DNA from: Apostichopus japonicus
Lineage: Eukaryota > Echinodermata > Holothuroidea > Aspidochirotida > Stichopodidae
Length of the DNA stretch: 64,000 nt
Reading direction: 5' to 3'
NCBI RefSeq assembly: GCF_037975245.1
Contig: NC_092569.1
Location: 14,526,501-14,590,500 of the forward strand
Under the pieces are notes generated by a model, which was not told the origin of the DNA, ran no database searches, and saw only the letters and a list, made by a program, of their open reading frames with translations. The position numbers and the translations under genes were made by a program. This document shows positions 38,443 through 53,600 of this stretch, in pieces (the first letter of the stretch is position 1; the number at the start of each line of letters is the position of its first letter).

Positions 38443-40104
38443 AACACTTTACTTTTTTCTCAATTCATTTTCAATTCACTTATTGAATTAAATAATTTGT
38501 GGGCGTACAAGATGTTTATCAGATATCTCGTTCACACTATGCCGCTTTAAAACCCGGTCATTTGGGTTGTTTATCTGCGTCACTTCTACCAAGCCATGCA
38601 GTACATAAGACCTTTTCGGCCACTGATAATTAACCAGTTATTAACTATTTAATCTAGAAAATAATTATTATGGTCTTACAGTTTTGCATGTGGATATCAA
38701 CTGTGTTTGATTTGCATTGTTCTTGGTCTTTTGGCGATAGATTTAACCTGACAAGGTTCTTGTTTCGGCGACATTATCTGTTCTTTGGAGGTCGAATGAG
38801 GCATAACCTTACTTCAGACAAATTGTAACAGGGACGAATTTAAGGGTGGGCCAAAGGTCACGAATTAACGGGGGCCCCCACACAGAGGGGGACTGCACAT
38901 ATTGTCATATTTTTTTATTATATATTTGTGGTATTTCAAAGTATGCATGGTTATTTAATAAGGTGTAAGTAATACTACATGAAAGTAATGTTATATCTTA
39001 GATTTATTTTACTAAAGAGAGCAATGAGTGGTTCAGGGGCCCCCAAATTTTTAAACCCGGCCATAAGTTGTAATCAAATCGCAACAAAGATCAAATTGAG
39101 TTGTAGACCTTACCTTAAAGAAGAGGACCGAATAGAACACACAACACAATTGAATGCCTGTCCTTTATCATATTACTGCCATGGAAGCCAGACTAAAAAG
39201 TGGACCTTCAGTTTGAGTTCAGGACTATTCACATGTGAACATGTCTTCTCATGCATTCATGCATGCATTCTCATGTATGCATGTATTCTCATGTATTCTC
39301 ATGCATTCACAGTGAACATGTATTCTCATATTTATACATGTGAAAATCATAAACTTAGTATAATGGTCACTATCGCGATTAAATGCTTCGATTCTCCATC
39401 GCAGTCAGTGTGAAATACCACTCCATGTAATCAAATGTAAGTTCGTCAAAATGTATTCATAACCATGAATTGCGATTCCATGAAACCCTTTTCAACAAAT
39501 CTTCGCCCGCTTAAGCACAATACATACGAATACTTTAATTGACATCGATATTTCTAATTCATTCCTGTTGAAATCCCAGGAAGCAGAAAAACATATTGTT
39601 TCCATTTTGAAAGATCTAACATGTTCAAAAACGTATTTTACGATGTTTTTGATGGGTTCGAAGCAAAGGTTAAGAAGAATAAACGAATCCTTAACGCTTA
39701 ACGCGTCTTTCCTTACAGTATGCAGGGAAATATCCCCCCCCCCCCCCCTTTGTTTTCTTCAATAGACCCTTAATGTACAATAGCCTTACGCTACAATGCA
39801 ACTGACGGCTTCTACATTAGAATGTTCCCGTCACAGACTAAGGTATGTACAAAAAGGCTTCCTGACCTTGAATTTACTAAAACCCTAAGGTCAAATTTAA
39901 AACGATCTAAGCATGTTCACATGTAATATCAGCAAAATTTCGAGTCAAGGATGGGGAACACTGTACGGACTTTGCCACGTAAAATCAGTCTGAAGAATTA
40001 TGTTTGAATGATCTATCGATTGATGGAGATACTAATTCAGATTTCCAAGCAGGATTACGGCATTCGTGTGTAGGCCTATTGTGAACAAGTGCTATTCTCC
40101 AGGT

Positions 40105-40108
<4 letters not shown>

Positions 40109-40154
<46 letters not shown>
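40109..40154. repeat. (TA)n microsatellite
   Basis: About 23 uninterrupted TA units. Confidence 0.95.
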
Positions 40155-40156
<2 letters not shown>

Positions 40157-41369
40157 CACATTACAAGTTTACTGTTGACCTGGGGTGCGGGATAGGGTGG
40201 GAGAAGTCAGAGATGGTCTTCCTAACCTGTAGCCTTTGCGTAAGAAGCCCCAACACCCCACACCCTGCCACCACCCCCCCCCCCCTTTACTCCATGTCTT
40301 TTCCTTCCCTTTGTTCCTAGGCCCACTCAATATGACATTGGGTTGAACTAAAATAAAATTATCGAATAACCGTTAGAAATTTTGAATTTGAACCATTATC
40401 CGCCATCGCGATATTTATTAATTTTTTACTGAGTTAGGTTGTAGGATGAGGTTGAGCAGTCGAATCACACAGAGATTATGACAGAAACCACTGGTCAGAT
40501 GAGAGGAGGGGTGTGGGTCTACTCATGAAGCTATAAACTCCATGGTCTACTCTAATTTGTCAATGGGCAACAACAATGTTTGTCAACACTATACAGTGGG
40601 TTGGGTTTATTAACAGTTTAATACACTATAGCCATGACGATCACGCGTTAAAGTGGCTTGCATCATTGGACTGAGTCAACCGAAAGAGGTACACTAGATC
40701 AAAGAATAAATTATGGACTGCGTGGGATGCAGTATTTGTAAAAAATCCTTGAATATAATTGATAATGACTGGTGGTTTCAGTCTGAACAGACTGTTAACT
40801 ATAGGGTTAAATGTTACGGTAGGGTGGGTTAGCAGAATAAGAAGGTGGTTAACTTGGGGAATTAGTCAAGAAAGGGTGGAACGAGTTAGGGATTGATCAG
40901 AATATATACTCAAAACATGAGCTCCATACAAAGAATGGACCGGTGATAAGTAGAGAGGGGAGTTTAGTTTAGATTAAATTGCAATTAAACTAAACATAAA
41001 TGCTGAGGAGGCACTTATGTAATTAATGTACAAAATGACTCATGTCAGTGTCATCGAAGGAGTGGGACCGATTTTGGAGTGAAGAAAAGAGTTGATAGAA
41101 TCCTTATTCATTCAAATATGTAGAGTCACGTATTTAGACAGAATGATTAGAATAATATTAAATATTCATACTGGTCATCATGAATAATCAGACAGCCATT
41201 CCAATTCGATTTAATTTATTTCTCATATGTACATAACTCACTGACAAAAGTAGTTATTAAAAAATAATGAAATGATATAACATATGATGGACACAAGAAA
41301 AAGAAACAATACTGTTCATCAAAGCTAGTGACCGTGAAACAAATAAACAACAACAAACAAACAAACGGA

Positions 41370-41446
41370 AAGACAGACAGACAGACAGGCAGACAGACAG
41401 ACAGACAGACAGGCAGACAGGCAGACAGACAGACAGACAGACAGAC
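41370..41446. repeat. (CAGA)n microsatellite
   Basis: About 19 tetranucleotide units with a few CAGG variants. Confidence 0.95.
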
Positions 41447-42469
41447 GTAAATGTCAAGGGGATGAAAAAGTAACTGGTCAGGGTAGAGAGAGCAGTTAGA
41501 TTGAACATCTAGAACTTAGACATGATAACTGATTGTAAGAAACTCCCGGAGAATTGAGATTCTTTTGAAAGAATGAAGTGCTCGATCGTACATCAGATAA
41601 AAGTTTGTGACAAATATTATAACAATAATTATGGAAAAGTAATTTGCCGTGTTCAGTTTCAAGACGTGGTTACCGAAAAGAAATTATTATGTCGCGTATG
41701 CGTTGATATTTCAGTACATTAGGTGGTTTAAGTACATTAGCCAGCACAGTTGGTAACAAACCATGGCAGTACGTAAATACAATTACTCCCATACAATCCA
41801 TGTCAATATCTTTGAAGGTTGCAATCCAAGTACAACTGATCAGTCGTAAACCGTTTGCTATATATACAAATATTACTTTGGTTGACAAACCAGTGACTGT
41901 TACCGGCTTGCAACGGCAAGTGTCAATGCTAGTTTTGTGTATAACGGATTCTATTCATCGATGCACACTCGGTTCATCGAGCTAATTCTAAATTCACAGC
42001 TACAGCTAAAATACCTCCAATGTAGATCTTGTCTGACACTGTTTAATTAAATACACATGATTGCCGAAATGTCAAAAACAGTAAGCAAAATGGACACAAA
42101 GGAGTGCAGCAGAAAGCCAAGCCGTCCGATATAATGTTGACCTTCCTTGTACACTATATATGATCATTCAAGCGAATCGGTTCAACAGAATATTTCAGTA
42201 AAAAGCCTGTAGATAGTGCGTGTGACTCAACCATGTATATACGTTTGCATAGAATCAATGCACAATATTTCTGTGGTATTTAGTAACTAAATGACTGTAT
42301 ATCGGCTATGCATATTATCTTCCTCGTATAGCTTATGTATGTAGTCAATATAGCTTTGTGTGCAGTTACAGTGGATAAGTGCCTGTTTTTGTTTTGGGTA
42401 TTTGTATTCTTACGTTATACAAAAATTTCATTCGTAAACGGTGACTAATTTTCTGCCATCACTGGCAGC

Positions 42470-44583
42470 ATGGAACAGGCATCAATAATTAGAGATTGGT
42501 GTATTTTTATCATCATTTTATCTTTCAATTCTCAACAAGTAACCAGTCAAGGTAAGTCTGTCTACAGTCTGCATAGAAATGATAGTATATTTTGATATTT
42601 TGTATTCAGTATGCTCCAGACATGAATATTCGAAAAGAGAATTTCAAATCACCTTGTAAACCTGAATTTTCACTAATTTTCACTAACACATGACTTTCCT
42701 TTTGACTAATTTTTTGGGGTATATTATTAATTATCAGATGTAATATAAAGTCGTTGTATTCAATGACGACACAAACCGGACTAGGAACTTTAACTTTTAT
42801 GACAGAGATATATGTGATGATCACCCAACTTACAAAATCTGGCTCTGTTTCGTAGATATTCTATAGTTTAAGTCGTGTCTGGTAGCTTTCATTTTGTAAT
42901 CATAGATTATCTAACATCATAGTGTCACTAGGATATGAACCCTTCTACATTCTCATCTTTGTTTTTGACATTTTCAAGGTAGATTGGTGACAGTTTTAAC
43001 ACTGGAAACCCATGCCAATATAAGGTCACGTTAAGAGCTTGAATTGTTTAAGTATATAGCACTTGCTATACTCACTTCCATTAAAGAAAATAAACATTGT
43101 AAAAATGGAGAAAATCGATGTTGACGTAATCTTGTAGTGTAAGCAACACCTCTTTCGCTAGAAAATATTAAAAACCGAAACAACGATTTTGTTTGGAATC
43201 ACAATTATTTATTTATTATTTTGTCAAATTTTGACCTCATTTCACCCTAAGTAAGAATACACCAATCGCTTTTACTCTTTTGATAGCAACAATTACAGAC
43301 GTTTTAAAGGGCTAAATCAATCTCCTATACTCAAAAGCAGCTAGTATACGAAAGTTTCAAAAAACTTGCGAGATTTACTCATCATAAGGTGATAATTGTT
43401 GAAAGTAAGTCAATCTGTTAGCTTTTACACCAAATGACGTAATTGGTAATCTTCTAGACATGTTTTGAATTTTAGTTTTCATCAGCTGCATCAAGCATAT
43501 TGAATATGTTCAAAACTGACTGTTCTACTTGTTTCTTTATCATTTGAATTGAACTGTAATTAATAATCTGCTATGGGATTTTACTGTTCAGTAACATCGA
43601 AACTTTACCAAACTTTATATTTTAATATCAGTTAATTACTGTCTAACGTTGTGCTTGTTTGTTTGTTGTTTCTTCTGAAGATTTTATTTGTGATTCCAAT
43701 CCCTGTCTAAACGGTGGTTCTTGCTTTGAAACATCCAACACGATCTTCTGTAACTGTCTTATTGGCTTCCTTTTACCAAGATGTACCAAGGGTAAGATTC
43801 TAACTCGTGATGGGCAGTTGATCGTACTTTAACAGAATGGTCCAGATGTTTTTAACATTTATCGGAAAAAAAACCGAAAATGTTAAACACCAAATCAACA
43901 AGAATATAATCATATGAATTACAGATTAAGAGAGAATGATATTTGAAAATAACCTTTAGCCCCCCCCCCCCAAACATTTGAAACGGTACGAACATGTTTG
44001 TGAAGACCCGTATTTACTTTGCGCCCATATTCAATATAGGAGGCCAGCATACTCTATAGAGATGCTCTGCAGAAGCCTATCTGCGACGCGTATAAGGGTT
44101 GAAATTTTCTGCCACTCGAAATTCTTGACTAAAACTTGGAAAATTTCACTGCTTATGAGGAAAGTTTACATATTCACTGATAAAGAAGAAATACATCGAA
44201 GTAAAGGTCAGTGAGCCTTTCAAATATTGATAACTACTGGTTATAAGCACAGGAGTGTTTGGAGCAAATGAGTGTTAGCTCAGCACGTGGTTAATGCCGG
44301 TGCCTTCCAATCATAAAGTCCCCAGTTCGAGTCACTCCAATTTTAATGTATGTCGTATGTCAAGTTGCAGAGTTGTTGATAATTGACATGTCATAATCAT
44401 GGACGTTAAATATGAATCTAAGAGACTGACTTCGGTCAGCTTACGGCTTTGATAAGCCAATGAGGCAATTCTTCGCGAGTTCCTGCTTGCAGGAGGATCT
44501 AAAATACATACGTAGAGGTAATTCTTTTCAGTTGGTTTATTATACTTCGCTTGACATCTCAGTAATAGGTCATAATATATATT

Positions 44584-44626
<43 letters not shown>

Positions 44627-47600
44627 TTTTTATGTACATACAAAAATAAATTTATGCTGAAGTTAATGGTCTGAAATTTTGCTATACTGTAACGTGGTAC
44701 CATCCCTTGGAATAAATTGGGCATCGGGACAAAGGGAATCCGTGACGTCACAACCATGTTCGTAGCCTAAAGGGCACTGTTTAAAATTTGGGAGGGTTGG
44801 GGGGGGGGGTCAAGGCTAGTTTCAAATTTCATTTGATCTCAAACTGTATATCAGATAAGTATATGTTTTCGTGAAGTGCTGTTTTATATTTCTGTAGTTA
44901 TCTATGGTATGTAAATATCTCTCTCTCACCTTTCTTTTAATTGCTAAGGGGCATTTAAATTTGGGAGGGTTGGGGGAGGGGGGTCAAGGCTAGTTTCAAA
45001 TTTCATTTGATCTCAAACTGTATATCAGATAAGTATATGTTTTCGTGAAGTGTTGTTTTATATTTCTGTAGTTATCTATGGTATGAAAGAGTCTTTCTCT
45101 TAACTTTCTTTTAATTGCTAAAGGGCATTACACAGTTATATGGATACAAAGTTGGTAAGGCCTCATCTTGAAAATGTGCAAACAAGTAGACGTACGAACG
45201 GGGGACAGATGGGTTGGCAGTTGCCCCATCCCACCCATCCCACTGTGAAATGTGAGGGGGACGAAGTATGTTTCAGTCCCCTCACTTTTGAATTTAGAGA
45301 TAAATTTAAAGAAATAGCAGAGTGCCAGGCAATCAAGCTGGAACATGGAATTTTCCACACTTTATGTGGAAGTTTCGTTACCGCCTCAGTTACCTATATA
45401 CCTTATACCTTACTACGTACCACCTTAACCCTTGATTGCAAGAGAAGTTGATCTTTTGATGTTGATTATTCGACATTAATACTAAAATAGGAATCTCAAA
45501 TTCAAACTTACAGGTTACAACTGTGACTTAGTAACGGGGAGAGGGGCGGACTAACTACCCCCTATATTTGTTTGCCGCCCCCCTCCCTCCAAAAAAATTG
45601 TTTACCTTTTTCTTCAAAATAGGTCCTTCCGAACCCCCTTACTGCTAGAAACGCATTAGGTTCAGGCATGCTTCAGTATTCGTTACCGTACTATAGCTTA
45701 CCAGTTTAACGTCCGATTATTATTTAATGTTGGAGACATGTCAAACCTGATTCTGCACCCTGTCCACGTAAATCATCTCTCTCAGAACTGATCGTTGTGA
45801 TACCTTAATCCCCAACAGTATTACCTTTCTCCAAATGTACTTCATTCGCACAAAAATGATCAATTCTTCAACTGATTCTTAAAAGTATCCTTTTAACGTT
45901 TTCCTCTGTAGCATTTTGCAATTTTTGCAATCCCCCCCCCCCCCCACCCAATATGCGGCTACGGCATACATGAGGTAACGTCTCGTCAAATCACACACAA
46001 TACTTTTTTGGTATTTTTAATGTCTTGGCTATTCATATTATATCAACAGGAACTTTTTGCTGTAATTTGCTTCATTCAGGGCTTATATATAGTTATCAGT
46101 GTTATATATGATATGTCTTCTCCCTTCTACTCTAATCGTATCAATAATATTTCAAGGCTTATTTCTTATCGATATTCCTCTCGATGGCAGATTTGTGCGT
46201 TTCCAACCCGTGTATGAATGGAGGCACATGTACAAATGACGGAATAACGGAAGACTATTCATGTAGTTGTACAACTGGATTCACTGGGAAGAACTGCACG
46301 GATCCAGGTAAAGTTATAATATCAGATAAATGAAGTTAGACTAGGATAATCCTGTCTCTGTAACAGCATAGGTTTGGTTTTTTATTATGACGTCATTTGC
46401 ATCACCCTGCATAATATTAATATCGTTCTTCTCTTTCTCTTTCGTTTCATCTTAAATTATGCAAGCAATAATCATACGACCGCAGCAACTAAAATTTCAA
46501 TCTAGCTTAATATATACGAATAAGTTCATGCCGAGGTAAATTCATAATTAATCTGCTAACTGCGGATTTGTTTGTTGATAACTATTCATAAACAAAACTA
46601 ATGACATTTTGGGGTACATTTGTACGGATGTTACGCGTTGCTATCGCAACAGGTCAAACGATAATTTTTACAAGTCAGGTGAAATTTCAAGTCATTTTGT
46701 AAGACGTCAGGTCTATCATGCGATAATGGGAAGGTATGGGATGTAATGTGATATCACGTTACGTGGTGGCGTGTATTGTGGTGTAGTGTTATGTGGTACG
46801 TGAACTATTCTATGTGATGTGATATGTGGTGTGGTGTGGCTTGGTGTGATGTGATGTGTGTGTGGTGTGATGTGATGAAGTGTGGTATGTGATGTGATAT
46901 GTGATGTGGTATGTGGATGATACGAGGTGATATGGTAGGTGACGTGGTGCAACTCTATGGTAATGTGTGATATGTGATGTGTTGTGGTATGTGATGTGGT
47001 ATGTGGATGATACGAGGTGGTATGGTTGATGACGTGGAGCAACTCAGTGGTAATATGTGATGTGTTGTAGTATGTGATGTGGTATGTGGATGATACGAGT
47101 TGGTATGGTTGATGACGTGGTGCAACTCAGTGGTAATGTGTGATATGTGATGTGTTGTGGTATGTGATGTGGTATGTGGATGATACGAGGTGGTATGGTT
47201 GATGACGTGGTGCAACTCAGTGGTAATGTGTGATATGTGATGTGTTTTAGTATGTGATGTGGTATGTGGATGATACGAGGTGGTATGGTTGATGACGTGG
47301 TACAACTCAGTAGTAATGTGTTGTGGTGTGGTATGTGATCTGGTATGTGGATGGCACGCGGTGGTATGGTAGGTGTCGTGGTGCAAATATGTGGTAAGGT
47401 GTAATATGTGATGTTTTGTGGTATGCAGCGTTGAATAGAGTGATGCTATATGGTGTGGTCTGGATGACATTATGCGGAGTGGTATTATAGATAACGCAAT
47501 GTGACGTCATGTAGTTTTGTGCGGTGTGGAATACGATGTACTGCAGTATGGATATGATAGAGGAAGTACTTTTACTAATCACTGAACTGCAAAGTCTACA

Positions 47601-50600
47601 TGTTAAGATTAAAAGTAATAAGGATAAAGTGTAATACTAATATATAGTAAGATACGGAATCAGTTACAAACATGACGAAACTAGGAAATATCAGGTCTCA
47701 TAAAGCTTGAGATGTCTGTTACATCGAATGGGCGCCAAGTGCTACTTTACCAAGTTGTTTAATTTTCGGTGTAGCACAACGTGTTCAGCAAATATTAATA
47801 ATTATCTTTGGTGAGGTGGGGATGTGCTGTGGGAGATCGGATGTGGGAGACGGCAAGTAGGTTTATAAAGTATCCTACTCGTGAACATCTGTGTGAACAT
47901 CTTGTAGTCTATAAATGTTATGGTTGAACAAGACCGAAACAATCTGCAGTCTGCTTATAAAAGACAATTCATGTTAAGTTTTCTATTAGTTCATTGAAAC
48001 ATTTATTGCCGAAGTCGATGACGACAACTTTCTGTTTCGCCCTTTTCAATCAAGGTTCACACTTTACTGATTACAGTATTAAACCATTTATACACATGTA
48101 CATGTGTTTATGTGACTCAAACAAGACAAGCTAATATTACTTTAAATTTACGCTGCCACGGTAAGAGGATAAGAATAAGTAGGAACATGATAAAGGATGG
48201 TCGGAGGAAACAGGTAATGTTCCCAAATAGTATAGCACAACTGTAACACAAAGACAGAAGAGGTAACGGCTTAAAAAACGTCAGACTTTCATTCCATCAT
48301 TTCAGTGAATTTTTGTGACTCCAATCCATGCAGTAACGGAGGGACGTGTGACAGCACAAGCCAGGGTTTTACTTGTAGATGCCCTACAGGGTTCACCGGA
48401 GTCACTTGCTCAGAAAGTAAGTACTTAGCCGAGATGTGATGGTGATGCTATGACGTTCTTTGATCTAAAAATATACAAAGGGAGGATATAATAACAATCA
48501 TGTCTTAAATACCATTAAAGTCTTGTTCAAGTATAACTTTCAGCCCATTATTTGAATTGCCAGGAACTTATTAGGGTGCGCGGGAAGTTTGCTCCGTAGC
48601 ACCATGGATTACCACAGCATAACGATTTCGATAATGATAAACAGCAATGTACTTTATCAATGGCGAACCAACCAAATTCAGGTTAAGATAACAAGCATGA
48701 AACATGAGCTTGAATAATTGAAATAAGAGATCTCTTAATTGTCCCAAAACACCGACACACACCCACACACACACACACACACAAATATATGTGTTTGTGT
48801 TTAAATTGGTATATGTGTCGATTAAACCTGGTTTAAATCATGTTAAATTGATACATGCATCGGTATAAATCAACCTTAATTGAGTCAATGTTGTACATGA
48901 TTTTGATCTTCATGATCTGGTAAAGACGGCCAACAATAATTGGCAGTTACCGGCCAATGTATTAAAATAAGATCGTGATTTGAACTTTGTATTGTTATGT
49001 CTATTTAATTCCGTGGTGATCTGTAAGTTCTTCGTGATGAATTAGTATGATGAAATTTTGACCTGGAATATGATTAAGAAAAGTAGGTGTTAAAGGAAAT
49101 TTTCAAGGTTCCCAAAATGCATATAACTTACTTACCTAATTGGATTTTTGTTTGACATTTACTATGATTTAATCACAATAACATACAAACTAAGCACATC
49201 TCACGGCCGATATGATTACTAACATCGAAGGATCCCCAAGTAATACTTTAACAAGTTGTTTTATTTTCCAATGTTTTGTGGGAGATCGGATGTGTGAGAC
49301 GGCAAGTAGGTTTATGGACCATCCTACTCGTGAAAATCTGTGTGAACATTTTTAGTCATAAATGTTATGGGTGCACAAGAGCAAACCATCTGCAGTCTGC
49401 TAATAAAAGACAATTCATGTTAAGTTTTCTATTAGTTCATTGAAACATTTATTGCCGAAGTCGATGACGACAACTTTCTGTTTCGCCCTTTTCAAGCAAG
49501 GTTCACACTTTACTGATTACAGTATTAAACCATGCATGTGCATTGTGTTTATGTGACTCAAACAAGACAAGCTAATATTACTTTAGGCTGCCACAGAAAG
49601 AGGATAAGAATAAGTAGGAACATGATAAAGGATGGTCGGAGTATCAGGTAATATTCCCAAATATTATAGCAGAACTGTAACACAAAGACAGAAGAGGTAA
49701 CGGCTTAAAAAACGTCAGAATTTCATTCCATCATTTCAGTGAATTTTTGTGACCCTAATCCATGCAGTAACGGAGGGACGTGTGACAGCACAAGCCAGGG
49801 TTTTACTTGTACATGCCCTACAGGGTTCACCGGAGACACTTGCTCAGAAAGTAAGTATTTAGCCGAAATGTGATTGTGATACTATGACGTTCTTGGATCT
49901 CAAAAGTACACAGTTGAGGATATAATAACAATCATATTTTTAATACCATTAAAGTCTTGTTAAAGTATTACTTTTAACCCATGCTTTGATTTGTTAAGAA
50001 CTTATTGGGTGGGTGGGAACTTCGCTCCGTAGCATCATGGATAATCACGATATAACGATTTCGATAATGATTGACAGCAATGTACTTTTATCAATGCCGA
50101 ACCAAAATCATGTTAATATTACAAGCATAAAACATGAGCTTCAATAATTGGAAATAAGAAATCTCTTAATTTTCCTTCGACACACACTCATACATATAAT
50201 GTTTGTGTGTTTAATTGGTATATGTGTCAATTAAACCAGGTTCAAATCATGTTTAATTGATACATGCCGTGATATAAATCAACCATAATTGAGCCAATGT
50301 TGTACATGTTTTTGATCTTCATGATCTGGTAATGAAGGCTACAATAATTGGCAGTTACCGGCCAATGTAGTAATATATGATCGTGATTTGAACTTTTTAT
50401 TGTTATGTCTATTTAATTCCGGTCTGATCTGTAAGTTCTTCGTGATGAATTAGTATGATGAAATTTTGACCTGGAATATGATTAAGAAAAGTAGGTGTTA
50501 AAGGAAATTTTCAAGGTTCCCAAAATGCATATAACTTACTTACCTAATTGGATTTTTGTTTGACATTTACTATGATTTAATCACAATAACATACAAACTA

Positions 50601-53600
50601 AGCACATCTCACGGCCGATATGATTACTAACATCGAAGGATCCCCAAGTAATACTTTAACAAGTTGTTTTATTTTCCAATGTTTTGTGGGAGATCGGATG
50701 TGTGAGACGGCAAGTAGGTTTATGGACCATCCTACTCGTGAACATCTGTGTGAACATTTTTTAGTCATAAATGTTATGGTTGCACAAGACCAAAACAATC
50801 TGCAGTCTGCTAATAAAAGACAATTCATGTTAAGTTTTCTATTAGTTCATTGAAACATTTATTGCCGAAGTCGATGACGACAACTTTCTGTTTCGCCCTT
50901 TTCAAGCAAGGTTCACACTTTACTGATTACAATATTAAACCATGCATGTGCATTGTGTTTATGTGACTCAAACAAGACAAGCTAATATTATTTTAGGCTG
51001 CCACAGAAAGAGGATAAGAATAAGTAGGAACATGATAAAGGATGGTCGGAGTATCAGGTAATATTCCCAAATATTATAGCAGAACTGTAACACAAAGACA
51101 GAAGAGGTAACGGCTTAAAAAACGTCAGAATTTCATTCCATCATTTCAGTGAATTTTTGTGACCCTAATCCATGCAGTAACGGAGGGACGTGTGACAGCA
51201 CAAGCCAGGGTTTTACTTGTACATGCCCTACAGGGTTCACCGGAGACACTTGCTCAGAAAGTAAGTATTTAGCCGAAATGTGATTGTGATACTATGACGT
51301 TCTCGGATCTCAAAAGTACACAGTTGAGGATATAATAACAATCATATTTTTAATACCATTAAAGTCTTGTTAAAGTATTACTTTTAACCCATGCTTTGAT
51401 TTGTTAAGAACTTATTGGGTGGGTGGGAACTTCGCTCCGTAGCATCATGGATAATCACGATATAACGATTTCGATAATGATTGACAGCAATGTACTTTTA
51501 TCAATGCCGAACCAAAATCATGTTAATATTACAAGCATAAAACATGAGCTTCAATAATTGGAAATAAGAAATCTCTTAATTTTCCTTCGACACACACTCA
51601 TACATATAATGTTTGTGTGTTTAATTGGTATATGTGTCAATTAAACCAGGTTCAAATCATGTTTAATTGATACATGCCGTGATATAAATCAACCATAATT
51701 GAGCCAATGTTGTACATGTTTTTGATCTTCATGATCTGGTAATGAAGGCTACAATAATTGGCAGTTACCGGCCAATGTAGTAATATATGATCGTGATTTG
51801 AACTTTTTATTGTTATGTCTATTTAATTCCGGTCTGATCTGTAAGTTCTTCGTGATGAATTAGTATGATGAAATTTTGACCTGGAATATGATTAAGAAAA
51901 GTAGGTGTTAAAGGAAATTTTCAAGGTTCCCAAAATGCATATAACTTACTTACCTAATTGGATTTTTGTTTGACATTTACTATGATTTAATCACAATAAC
52001 ATACAAACTAAGCACATCTCACGGCCGATATGATTACTAACATCGAAGGATCCCCAAGTAATACTTTAACAAGTTGTTTTATTTTCCAATGTTTTGTGGG
52101 AGATCGGATGTGTGAGACGGCAAGTAGGTTTATGGACCATCCTACTCGTGAACATCTGTGTGAACATTTTTTAGTCATAAATGTTATGGTTGCACAAGAC
52201 CAAAACAATCTGCAGTCTGCTAATAAAAGACAATTCATGTTAAGTTTTCTATTAGTTCATTGAAACATTTATTGCCGAAGTCGATGACGACAACTTTCTG
52301 TTTCGCCCTTTTCAAGCAAGGTTCACACTTTACTGATTACAATATTAAACCATGCATGTGCATTGTGTTTATGTGACTCAAACAAGACAAGCTAATATTA
52401 TTTTAGGCTGCCACAGAAAGAGGATAAGAATAAGTAGGAACATGATAAAGGATGGTCGGAGTATCAGGTAATATTCCCAAATATTATAGCAGAACTGTAA
52501 CACAAAGACAGAAGAGGTAACGGCTTAAAAAACGTCAGAATTTCATTGCATCATTTCAGTGAATTTTTGTGACCCTAATCCATGCAGTAACGGAGGGACG
52601 TGTGACAGCACAAGCCAGGGTTTTACTTGTACATGCCCTACAGGGTTCACCGGAGACACTTGCTCAGAAAGTAAGTATTTAGCCGAAATGTGATTGTGAT
52701 ACTATGACGTTCTCGGATCTCAAAAGTACACAGTTGAGGATATAATAACAATCATATTTTTAATACCATTAAAGTCTTGTTAAAGTATTACTTTTAACCC
52801 ATGCTTTGATTTGTTAAGAACTTATTGGGTGGGTGGGAACTTCGCTCCGTAGCATCATGGATAATCACGATATAACGATTTCGATAATGATTGACAGCAA
52901 TGTACTTTTATCAATGCCGAACCAAAATCATGTTAATATTACAAGCATAAAACATGAGCTTCAATAATTGGAAATAAGAAATCTCTTAATTTTCCTTCGA
53001 CACACACTCATACATATAATGTTTGTGTGTTTAATTGGTATATGTGTCAATTAAACCAGGTTCAAATCATGTTTAATTGATACATGCCGTGATATAAATC
53101 AACCATAATTGAGCCAATGTTGTACATGTTTTTGATCTTCATGATCTGGTAATGAAGGCTACAATAATTGGCAGTTACCGGCCAATGTAGTAATATATGA
53201 TCGTGATTTGAACTTTTTATTGTTATGTCTATTTAATTCCGGTCTGATCTGTAAGTTCTTCGTGATGAATTAGTATGATGAAATTTTGACCTGGAATATG
53301 ATTAAGAAAAGTAGGTGTTAAAGGAAATTTTCAAGGTTCCCAAAATGCATATAACTTACTTACCTAATTGGATTTTTGTTTGACATTTACTATGATTTAA
53401 TCACAATAACATACAAACTAAGCACATCTCACGGCCGATATGATTACTAACATCGAAGGATCCCCAAGTAATACTTTAACAAGTTGTTTTATTTTCCAAT
53501 GTTTTGTGGGAGATCGGATGTGTGAGACGGCAAGTAGGTTTATGGACCATCCTACTCGTGAACATCTGTGTGAACATTTTTTAGTCATAAATGTTATGGT

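Larger units (their letters stand above)
38443..42469. other. Non-coding interval upstream of the EGF gene
   Basis: No gene recognised. It contains ATGCATTCTC-type short repeats (39,236-39,330), a TA tract and a CAGA tract (listed separately), and a poly-C run at about 39,734-39,747. Confidence 0.6.

Noticed and set aside
37323..38447. 374-codon minus-strand open frame
   Set aside because: It is translation of the 22-bp minisatellite; the other two minus frames are also long and open with the same word shifted.
46716..47470. His/Thr-rich minus-strand open frames
   Set aside because: Produced by the 90-bp GT-rich minisatellite; no domain or splice logic.
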